Positions 24,135 to 30,390 of a stretch of 49,899 nucleotides of DNA are shown in pieces. The position numbers and the translations under genes were made by a program. The stretch is taken from positions 1-49,899 of the forward strand of contig JAFIGC010000026.1 in assembly GCA_020831635.1 (NCBI GenBank). The letters run 5' to 3'. The notes under the pieces are model-generated. The model had not been told where the DNA came from and did not search any database. It saw only the letters and a program-made list of their open reading frames with translations. The DNA is from Verrucomicrobiota bacterium (lineage in GTDB: Bacteria > Verrucomicrobiota > Kiritimatiellia > SS1-B-03-39 > UBA6053). Numbering within the stretch: position 1 is the stretch's first letter; every line of letters starts with the position of its first letter.

Positions 24135-24877
24135 GCGACGCAGTCGGCATAGGGGATGTTGCCGCCAAAGAGGTCGAGGGCGGAGCCGATGGTGAGGTCC
24201 ACGCGTCCGCCACTGAGGGCTTCGGTGTGGGCGAGGTCTTCGAAGCGGGCGGCGCCGCCGGCGTAGGTGACGGGGAGGGGACAGTGATCGCCGAGCATGC
24301 GGATGAGGTCGTCGTCCATACCGCCGCGAAGGCCTTCGACGTCGGCGGCGTGAATGAGGAATTCGGAACAGAAATCCGCGAGTTCGGTCAGGGTTTGGGG
24401 GCTGACGTACAGGTCGGTGGGGGTTTGCCAGCGGTTCATGGCCACCCGCCATTCGGGGTGGGCGTCGCGGCAACTGAGGTCGATGACGAGCTTTTCGGGT
24501 CCGATTTGGTTTGCGAGGGTTTCCAGGCGTTTCCATTGAAAGCGGGCGTTTTCATCGAAGAGCCAAGAGGTGACGATGAGCTTTTCGGCGCCCGCTCCCA
24601 GCCATTCGTTGGCGTTGGCATCGTTGACGCCGCCGCCGAGTTGCAGGCCGTTGGGCCAGGCGGCGAGGGCTTCGCGGGCGGCGTCCCGGTTTCCGGGGCC
24701 GAGTTGGATGACGTGGCCGCCGCGTAGGCCGTCCCTGCGGTAGCGTTCGGCGAACCAGGCGGGGGCGTTTTCGCTGATGAAATTGGTTTGGGGGGCGTCC
24801 GCAGCGTCCAGGCTACCGCCCACGATTTGTTTGACGCGGCCTTGATGGAGGTCGATGCAGGGTCGGAATCGGGTCAT
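24110..24877 (-). CDS. hisA: Eukaryotic-type ProFAR isomerase (HisA/HIS6 type)
   Basis: The 255-residue protein reads RFRPCIDLHQGRVKQIVGGS, GGHVIQLGPGN, LVIDLSCRDA, HAADVEGLRGG, VTYAGGA and GRVDLTIGSALDLFGG. This is the eukaryotic branch (TIGR02129, yeast HIS6-like) of phosphoribosylformimino-5-aminoimidazole carboxamide ribotide isomerase, rather than the usual bacterial HisA. It would catalyse the fourth step of histidine synthesis. The first catalytic Asp is expected at residue 9 in ACID-like PCIDL. No other his gene is in the window. It overlaps the sulfatase gene by 25 bp (or 4 bp), so they are co-transcribed despite the unlike roles. Confidence 0.85.
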   Translation of the reverse strand: MTRFRPCIDLHQGRVKQIVGGSLDAADAPQTNFISENAPAWFAERYRRDGLRGGHVIQLGPGNRDAAREALAAWPNGLQLGGGVNDANANEWLGAGAEKLIVTSWLFDENARFQWKRLETLANQIGPEKLVIDLSCRDAHPEWRVAMNRWQTPTDLYVSPQTLTELADFCSEFLIHAADVEGLRGGMDDDLIRMLGDHCPLPVTYAGGAARFEDLAHTEALSGGRVDLTIGSALDLFGGNIPYADCVAWNERRTS

Positions 24878-25006
24878 TTGAGAGCTTATAAGCCTTCGGG
24901 GGCGGCTTGTCCGTAAAAAAGCGCAAGAGAATTGGCGGAATTTCTTGCAATGTCGTGAATTTTTTCACAGCAGGGAGGGGTCACAATCAACCCATAGGAG
25001 CAATGC
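24878..25006. promoter_or_regulatory. Divergent promoter region with operator-like palindrome
   Basis: The 129-bp space separates the HisA/sulfatase operon from the SDR/sulfatase/TIM-barrel operon. Positions 24923-24948 (GCAAGA...TCTTGC at the ends) form an imperfect palindrome with 6 perfect outer pairs. Positions 24955-24968 (GTGAA...TTCAC) form a second, 5-bp-arm palindrome. AGGAG lies 7 bp before the SDR ATG. The two sites may serve a shared regulator of both operons; no regulator gene is adjacent. Confidence 0.4.
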
Positions 25007-25786
25007 ATGAATCCCCCAGGAACGAATCCGTATTTATTCACCGGCAAAGTGGTGCTGATCACCGGAGGCACCTCCGGAATTGGCCAAGCCACGGTGTCCG
25101 CGTTTGCCCGCGCCGGGGCGTTGGTGAGCTATCTGGGCCGCCGCACGGAGTTGGGCGAAGAGCAGGCGAAAAGCTTGCGAGGGGACGGTTTGCGCGTGGA
25201 ATTCGTGTCGGGGGACGTGACCCGCGAGGAGGATCTGAAGCGGTTTGTCGGTCAAGCGGTGGAGCGTCATGGCCGGGTGGATTTTGCCATCAACAACGCG
25301 GGGCTGGAAGCGGATCCGCATTGGATGGTGGAAACCAAGCTGGCGGATTTTCAGCGGGTGATGGAGGTGAATGTGACCGGAACCTTTCTGTCCATGAAGC
25401 ATGAGATCCCGGCAATCCGCGCGTCCGGGGGCGGCGCCATTGTGAATACCGCCTCGGTGCTGGGCCAGGTGGGCATGGCCCAGTTGGCACCCTTCGTGGC
25501 CGCGAAACACGCGGTGATCGGGCTGACGAAAACGGCGGCCCTGGAGCAATCGCACCACAACATCCGGGTGAACGCGGTGGCCCCCGGGGCGGTGGACACG
25601 GGGATGCTTTGGCGGACCGTGCACGAAAGCCAGGAGAATTTCAAGAAGATCAGCGCCCGCCATCCCATGGGACGGGTGGCCACCGCCGACGAGGTGGCCA
25701 ATGCCGCCCTTTGGCTGTGCTCCGAGGGGTCTTCTTTCGTGACCGGTCATGTGCTGAATGTGGACGGCGGTTACATCGCGCAATAA
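25007..25786 (+). CDS. SDR-family oxidoreductase with Tyr-to-Phe active site
   Basis: The 259-residue protein has the classic short-chain dehydrogenase/reductase motifs: TGGTSGIGQA for NAD(P) (about 19-28), GDVT, NNAG, IVNTASV with the catalytic Ser, and a PG motif in VAPGAVDTGM. Where the family has Tyr-x-x-x-Lys, it reads F-V-A-A-K in LAPFVAAKHAVIGLTK; the codon is TTC. The catalytic Tyr is therefore missing while Lys, Ser and cofactor site are kept. Ordinary alcohol dehydrogenation would be impaired. It heads a three-gene operon (9 bp to the sulfatase) and may act on a sugar or uronate in that pathway. Confidence 0.88.
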   Translation: MNPPGTNPYLFTGKVVLITGGTSGIGQATVSAFARAGALVSYLGRRTELGEEQAKSLRGDGLRVEFVSGDVTREEDLKRFVGQAVERHGRVDFAINNAGLEADPHWMVETKLADFQRVMEVNVTGTFLSMKHEIPAIRASGGGAIVNTASVLGQVGMAQLAPFVAAKHAVIGLTKTAALEQSHHNIRVNAVAPGAVDTGMLWRTVHESQENFKKISARHPMGRVATADEVANAALWLCSEGSSFVTGHVLNVDGGYIAQ

Positions 25787-25795
25787 ATTGGGCGT

Positions 25796-27316
25796 ATGAA
25801 AGCATTGATGGTGATGTTCGATTCCCTGAACCGGAATTTTCTTTCCGCGTATGGGAATGACTGGACGCACACGCCCAATTTTCGTCGGCTGGCGGAAAAA
25901 ACGGTGACCTTTGAAACCAGTTACGTTTGTTCGATGCCCTGCATGCCCGCGCGCCGGGATTTGCATACCGGGCGTCCGAATTTCCTGCATCGTTCCTGGG
26001 GTCCGCTGGAGCCTTGGGACGACTCCTGCATTGCGCGCATGAAAGCGTCCGGGGTGTACACGCACATCAGCACCGATCATCAGCATTATTGGGAACCCGG
26101 CGCGGGCGGGAATTACCTGCACGCGTACAACACCCATGCCATGATCCGGGGGCAGGAGGGCGATCCGTATACTGCGATGCTCCCGCCGCCCGCGCCCGAA
26201 CCCCATGCCCGCCAGCGCAATGCAGGCACCGATTCCTGGTCCACCCAGGACCGGATCAACCGCATGCAATGCGAAACCGAGACCGACATGCCCCAGGCGA
26301 AGACTTTTGCGGACGGGTTGGACTTTCTCGACCGCCATGCCGATCAAGACAACTGGTTTTTGCAGATCGAAACCTTCGATCCCCACGAACCCTTTTTCAC
26401 CCAGCCCGAATTCAAGAAAATGTACGCCGATCATTACGAGAAGGCCCGGGAGATGCTCTGGGACTGGCCCCCGTATGAGAAGGTGAAGGAACCGCCCGAA
26501 GAGGTGGAACACATGCGCTTGAATTACGCGGCTTTGGTGAGCATGTGCGACGCGTATCTGGGCGAGGTGTTGGATGCCATGGATCGGCATGATCTTTGGA
26601 AAGACACGATGCTGATCGTTTGGACGGACCACGGGTTTTTATTGGGCGAGCATGATTGCTGGGCAAAATGCTGGATGCCGTTTTACGAAGAGGTGGCGCA
26701 TACACCGTTTTTCGTTTGGGATCCGCGCTGTCGGAAAGCCGGCGAACGCCGCCAGGCGCTGGTGCAGCCTTCGATCGACCTGGGGCCGACTTTGTTGGCC
26801 TATTTCGGGTTGGAGCCCTTGGAACATGCCACCGGATATGATTTGGCCAGGACCTTTGACCACGATGCGCCCGTCCGGGAAACGGGGATTTTCGGCATTC
26901 ATGGCGGTCAGGTGAATATCACTGACGGCAAGCACGTTTACATGCGGGGGGTGACCGAAGCGGGGAACCGTCCCCTGAACAACTACACCTTGATGCCCGC
27001 CCACATGCGGATCCAATGGCCGGTGGAAGACTTGCAAAATCATGATCTCAGCGAACCGTTTTCCTTTATGAAGGGGGTTCGTCCCCTGCGCATCCCCTGT
27101 GATCGACCCCTGTTTGAGGATCAGAAATCCCGGGATTGCCTGAAGACCATGCTTTTTGATTTGGAGCGCGATCCCGGACAAATGCATCCGGTGGAGGACC
27201 CGGAGACGGAAGCGCATTTTCAGGAGGCGCTGCACCACCATCTCTTGGCGGTGGATGCGCCCGCGGAGCAATGGAAACGATTGGGGTTGGAACCCGAATG
27301 GAGCAAAAACAAATGA
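25796..27316 (+). CDS. Sulfatase, CMPAR type
   Basis: The 506-residue protein is a type I sulfatase with the formylglycine motif C49-M-P-A-R53 in SMPCMPARRDLHTGR. TDHGFLLGEHD carries the later metal and active-site residues. The N-terminal metal region begins MFDSLNRNFLSAYG, with a single Asp instead of Asp-Asp. ETFDPHEPFF and the C-terminal FDLERDPGQMHPVED (a common sulfatase end) also fit. It lies 9 bp after the SDR and its stop overlaps the next start (ATGA), so the three genes form one operon. No signal peptide is visible. Confidence 0.92.
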   Translation: MKALMVMFDSLNRNFLSAYGNDWTHTPNFRRLAEKTVTFETSYVCSMPCMPARRDLHTGRPNFLHRSWGPLEPWDDSCIARMKASGVYTHISTDHQHYWEPGAGGNYLHAYNTHAMIRGQEGDPYTAMLPPPAPEPHARQRNAGTDSWSTQDRINRMQCETETDMPQAKTFADGLDFLDRHADQDNWFLQIETFDPHEPFFTQPEFKKMYADHYEKAREMLWDWPPYEKVKEPPEEVEHMRLNYAALVSMCDAYLGEVLDAMDRHDLWKDTMLIVWTDHGFLLGEHDCWAKCWMPFYEEVAHTPFFVWDPRCRKAGERRQALVQPSIDLGPTLLAYFGLEPLEHATGYDLARTFDHDAPVRETGIFGIHGGQVNITDGKHVYMRGVTEAGNRPLNNYTLMPAHMRIQWPVEDLQNHDLSEPFSFMKGVRPLRIPCDRPLFEDQKSRDCLKTMLFDLERDPGQMHPVEDPETEAHFQEALHHHLLAVDAPAEQWKRLGLEPEWSKNK

Positions 27317-28104
27317 GTGCATTCAAAACCGGGCTGGTGTCCATTACATTTCGCAATTTGCCGCCCGAGGAATTGATCGAACTGGTGTCCCGGGCGGGTC
27401 AGCAGGGGGTGGAATGGGGCGGGGACGTGCATGTGCCCCACGGGGATTTGACCCGGGCCGAGGAGGTGGGGCGTTGGACGCGTGAGTCGGGTTTGGAAGT
27501 GGCGGCTTACGGATCGTATTATCGCGTGGGCGAAGTGGCGTACAATCCCGACTTCGAGGCGGTGCTGGAAAGCGCCCATGCCCTGGGGGCGCCGACGATT
27601 CGGGTTTGGGCCGGGAAAAAAGGGTCGGCGGAAGCCTCGGACGCGGACCGGAAGCGGATTGAGGAGGACACCCGCCGCATTTGCGCCATGGCGGCGGATG
27701 AAGGGATCCGCGTGGCCTTCGAGTACCATGGCAATACCCTGACCGATGACACGGACTCCGCCAAGGCTTTATTGGAGGCCTTGCCTTTGGAGAATCTGGA
27801 TACCCTGTGGCAGCCGCCGAATGGGCAGGGTCTGGAACAATGTTTGGAAAGTTTGCGTGCGGTGCTGCCAAGAGTGAGCAATGTGCATGTGTTCCATTGG
27901 GGAAGCGGATGGGGGGACCGGTATGCGCTTGCGGAAGGAGCGGCGAGGTGGAAACGGTATCTGGAAATGTTCGAGGAAACGGAAACCCCGAGATGGGCAT
28001 TGATGGAGTTCGTGAAAAACGACGATCCCGAGCAATATTTGGTGGATGCGGCCACCCTGCGGGAATGGGTGGACGGCTTCGCCGCGGATAATGTTAAAGG
28101 ATAA
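27313..28104 (+). CDS. Xylose-isomerase-like TIM-barrel protein
   Basis: From ATG 27313 (in an ATGA overlap with the sulfatase stop) the protein has 263 residues. It fits the sugar phosphate isomerase/epimerase (AP endonuclease family 2) TIM barrel: GLVSITFRNLPPEELIELVS, GVEWGGDVHV, GLEVAAYGSYYRVG, IRVAFEYHGNTLTDD, LWQPPNG, VHVFHWG and WALMEFVKNDDPEQYL. Glu and His residues in these strands usually bind a divalent metal. Such proteins isomerise or epimerise sugars and keto-sugars. Being last in an SDR-sulfatase operon supports a role in breakdown of desulfated sugars (inference). Confidence 0.85.
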   Translation: MSAFKTGLVSITFRNLPPEELIELVSRAGQQGVEWGGDVHVPHGDLTRAEEVGRWTRESGLEVAAYGSYYRVGEVAYNPDFEAVLESAHALGAPTIRVWAGKKGSAEASDADRKRIEEDTRRICAMAADEGIRVAFEYHGNTLTDDTDSAKALLEALPLENLDTLWQPPNGQGLEQCLESLRAVLPRVSNVHVFHWGSGWGDRYALAEGAARWKRYLEMFEETETPRWALMEFVKNDDPEQYLVDAATLREWVDGFAADNVKG

Positions 28105-28129
28105 TCGCTCGCAAGCTCGCTGGATAAGG
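28102..28129 (+). repeat. Dispersed motif TAATCG..GCAAGCT.GCT.GATAA.GGGA (copy 2)
   Basis: It overlaps the stop codon of the TIM-barrel gene and matches 3216-3246 in order and wording. It is followed by a G-rich run and the long hairpin at 28162-28243. Confidence 0.35.
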
Positions 28130-28161
28130 GGAGGAAGGAGAGAAGGGGAGAAGGGGAGATG

Positions 28162-28243
28162 GGGTGAGGTCAAAATTCAGACTTCCTGTTATGTTGGGTT
28201 CAACATAACAGGAAGTCTGAAGGTAGAAGGGGCCACCTCACCC
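28162..28243. repeat. Two-level hairpin with TATGTTG-N4-CAACATA apex
   Basis: Positions 28176-28196 and 28201-28221 form a perfect 21-bp stem around the loop GGTT. Outside it, GGGTGAGGT (28162-28170) pairs with ACCTCACCC (28235-28243). The apex wording is shared with 2885-2944, the lower stem is not. Confidence 0.75.
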
Positions 28244-28340
28244 TTGGCAGAAGCCAAGGCACCGCAACACAGGGGCTGAAGCCCACTGTGTCGAAACCGG
28301 ATAAAGGGCCTGTTGATTTATTCCAGCACGAATAAGAATT

Positions 28341-28440
28341 AACCACTGATTTACACTGATTTACACTGATATTTAATATATTTAAATTAATTGGAATTCA
28401 AAATAATACATCAGTGTCCATCGGTGTCCATCAGTGGTTG
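28341..28440. repeat. Inverted pair of CACTGAT 10-bp arrays
   Basis: 28341-28370 is AACCACTGAT followed by two exact TTACACTGAT units (10-bp period). After a 40-bp AT-rich centre, 28409-28440 carries the same array on the other strand (AACCACTGAT, GGACACCGAT, GGACACTGAT). The whole begins with AACCACTGAT and ends with ATCAGTGGTT, so it is an inverted repeat built from two tandem arrays. Confidence 0.75.
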
Positions 28441-28586
28441 AATGAATCGACAGACTGCTGGAAGATGGAAAGCGAACATCGACCGGCCTTCCCCAAGCCC
28501 CAAAGCGGCAGCTCTGGTCGTTCCTCCCGGCGCTGCCGCACTCCAAAGACGCTTCGCGTCCGCACTCCGCACTCTTGAATCCGCAC

Positions 28587-29564
28587 TCAAACATTGCCCC
28601 GCAAGGGGAATTTGATGCGGATTAGGGCGCCGCCGAGGGGGGATTGGTCGATCTCCACTTTTGCCCTCGCACTTAGGGCGAAGGCTTTCACGGAGAGCAT
28701 GCCCAGGCCGGTGCCGTTGGGTTTGGTGGTAAAGCAGGGCTCGAAGATCAGTTCCCGTTGATTTTCGGGAATGCCGGGTCCGTTGTCATGCACTTCGAGA
28801 ATGGCCTTTTCATTTTCTTCGCGCAGGTTCAATTGAATTTCTCCTTTGTCGCGTACCGCACTTTGGGCGGCGTTGATGAGGAGGTTGGAGATTGCGTCAT
28901 TCATCAGGGCGCGATTGACATGAGCCTTGAGGGGGGGAGGGGCATTGAAGTTCAATTTACAGTTCCGCATGTCCGGGTGCCGACGCACAAACGTGAGGAT
29001 TGCCTCGAGTTCCTGGTTGAGATCGGTTTCCTCGGCATCTTTGGCCGCGTAGCCAACGGAGATGGTTTGTTTGATGCGTTCAGTGAATTTTTGGAGGTTA
29101 TCTTTGTTGCGGCTCATGGCCTGAATCATGATCTTTGTCTGTGGATGTTCGTCCACGAGGGTGTTGAGCTCCTCCAAACTCATCTCCATGACCATGAGAA
29201 AGTTGTTGAGGTCATGGGCCAGGCAGGCCATGGACATGGCGGCGGTGGTTCTTCGATCCGCAACGACCAAGGCGTGTTCGCGGTCGATAATGGCCAGTTC
29301 TTTCATCCGGATTTGCTTCCATTGCCGATGAATGATGAGGAAGAAGATGAACCCGGTCACGAGGACAAACAGAATGCCTTTCAGGGATTCAATGCGTTTG
29401 AGCGTTTCCGTCGATCCCGAGGCGGCCATTTCCGCCAATTTCCCCGAATAGAGGATATAAAAGCTGCATAGGAGCACGTAAATCAATGCCGTGACCGCCG
29501 CCTTTCTTCGCGGATTTTTTACCGCGGGTTGAAAATCTTCTTGGAAACGCAGGTCGGCGGACAT
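28587..29564 (-). CDS. Membrane sensor histidine kinase
   Basis: The 325-residue protein has two membrane helices (about 22-40 and 63-79) with only ~20 residues between them, so hardly any periplasmic sensor. A linker helix follows, then the phosphoacceptor motif CLAHDLNN with His 117. The ATPase domain has an N-box LLINAAQS, G1 box HDNGPGIPE, F-like box FTTKPNGTG and G2 GTGLGML. The H-D-L-N-N pattern places it near the NtrB/ZraS-like group of HisKA kinases. No response regulator is next to it, so it is an orphan kinase. The next gene upstream on this strand is the PsiE-like gene, 20 bp away, so they may be co-transcribed. Confidence 0.88.
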   Translation of the reverse strand: MSADLRFQEDFQPAVKNPRRKAAVTALIYVLLCSFYILYSGKLAEMAASGSTETLKRIESLKGILFVLVTGFIFFLIIHRQWKQIRMKELAIIDREHALVVADRRTTAAMSMACLAHDLNNFLMVMEMSLEELNTLVDEHPQTKIMIQAMSRNKDNLQKFTERIKQTISVGYAAKDAEETDLNQELEAILTFVRRHPDMRNCKLNFNAPPPLKAHVNRALMNDAISNLLINAAQSAVRDKGEIQLNLREENEKAILEVHDNGPGIPENQRELIFEPCFTTKPNGTGLGMLSVKAFALSARAKVEIDQSPLGGALIRIKFPLRGNV

Positions 29565-29584
29565 GGGGCACGCTCACTTTCGGG

Positions 29585-30085
29585 TCAATGTTCCTTGGCG
29601 GCGGGTGGGTCTTTGCCATCCGCGGAAATATGGGGGCGGGTATGGGCGTGTTTGAGCAACCAGTAGCCAAGGGACAGGCTGATCAACAAGCAGGAAATGC
29701 CCAACAAGGTCATGGGCTCCAATTCTTTCATGTCCAGGATAATGACTTTCCGGGCCACGGCGATGATGGCCACCAAAACGACAATTTCCACGTGCAGGGA
29801 GTTTTCGGTCAGGTAATTTTTGATGGTTTCCAAGAGTTCGAGGCCGATGAGGACCATCATGAAATAGCCGAAAAGGGACAGCAATTCCGACAGGCCGATC
29901 ATGGGAAACGGTTCCGTGCGCACCTGCGCCCAGAGGACGACGACCAACTCAATCGTCGCCAGAGCGACCACGACCACCATGAGCAGGATCAAAGCGACCA
30001 CGACCAACAACTCAAAGCCACGAATCAGTTTCAGAATCGAAGCCATTGCGTTTTTGGGGGCGGGGGAATTCGTGGGCGCGGACAT
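29585..30085 (-). CDS. PsiE-like phosphate-starvation membrane protein
   Basis: From ATG 30085 the protein has 166 residues and four membrane helices: LLVVVALILLMVVVVALATI, a helix after SELLSLFGYFMMVLIGLELL, HVEIVVLVAIIAVARKVII and LLGISCLLISLSLGYWLL. The order, GLELLETIKNYL before the third helix and VARKVIILD after it match the PsiE family (PF06146), a phosphate-starvation-inducible membrane protein. The C-terminus is short and charged. Upstream ATGs at 30097 and 30121 are possible, but a TATAAT at 30127-30132 would place the transcript start near 30121 and so favours the later ATGs. It is followed by the histidine kinase. Confidence 0.82.
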   Translation of the reverse strand: MSAPTNSPAPKNAMASILKLIRGFELLVVVALILLMVVVVALATIELVVVLWAQVRTEPFPMIGLSELLSLFGYFMMVLIGLELLETIKNYLTENSLHVEIVVLVAIIAVARKVIILDMKELEPMTLLGISCLLISLSLGYWLLKHAHTRPHISADGKDPPAAKEH

Positions 30086-30126
30086 GACTTGGATCATGAA
30101 CCGTTTCGCATGGACATGCAAGCGTT

Positions 30127-30165
30127 ATTATACAGGGCCATGCGATTCCCATGCGATTCATGCGA
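30127..30165 (-). promoter_or_regulatory. Promoter with three TCGCATG direct repeats
   Basis: Reading on the minus strand there is TCGCATG (30165-30159), AA, TCGCATG (30156-30150), GGAA, TCGCATG (30145-30139), GCCCTG, then TATAAT (30132-30127), which should be the -10 box. Two 7-bp repeats with a 4-bp spacer just upstream of the -10 have the layout of a Pho box (7-bp direct repeats, 11-bp spacing). The wording differs from the E. coli consensus. There is no good -35, as expected for an activated promoter. Confidence 0.5.
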
Positions 30166-30174
30166 AGATTGGGA

Positions 30175-30310
30175 AACCACTGATCACACTGATGTCCACT
30201 GATCCAAGGCGCTGGCTTTTGATTTTGGAAGAAGAACCACGGATGGCACGGATTCACACGGATGTTTAGGATTAAGATTAGGATTAAGATTAGGATTAGG
30301 ATTAGGATTA
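30175..30310 (+). repeat. Three abutting repeat families: CACTGAT, CACGGAT, GGATTA
   Basis: 30175-30205 has AACCACTGAT then CACACTGAT and TCCACTGAT (cores 9 and 10 bp apart). 30235-30264 has AACCACGGAT, GGCACGGAT and TCACACGGAT (again 9 and 10 bp). 30266-30310 is a hexamer array of GGATTA/AGATTA units. Partial inverted GGATTA-type units recur at about 30345-30370. All lie in the gap between the PsiE-like promoter and the TonB receptor gene. Confidence 0.7.
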
Positions 30311-30390
30311 TGAAAAGAATGGGAAATGACTCATTCCATTCTTCATCTTAATCCTGATCGTAATCCTTCTTCCGCAAGAAGAACCCGCCT

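Larger units (their letters stand above)
28105..28586. other. 482-bp spacer packed with repeats
   Basis: No gene is seen. From left to right it holds a GAAGGGGA-type purine run, the two-level hairpin at 28162-28243, a smaller hairpin (CTTGGC-AGA-AGCCAAG near 28242-28258), a GGGCTGAAGCCC stem-loop (about 28262-28293), the inverted CACTGAT arrays (28341-28440) and a CCGCACTC repeat (about 28548-28589). The histidine kinase gene on the minus strand ends at its right edge. Confidence 0.65.

Noticed and set aside
24135-24536. 134-codon N-terminal extension of the first sulfatase
   Set aside because: It is an Arg/Pro-rich shadow of the HisA gene; the sulfatase fold begins at KPNILIL.
28176-28221. 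Hairpin as terminator of the SDR operon
   Set aside because: The stem is strong but no T-run follows, and its apex is shared with another site, so a repeat element fits better.
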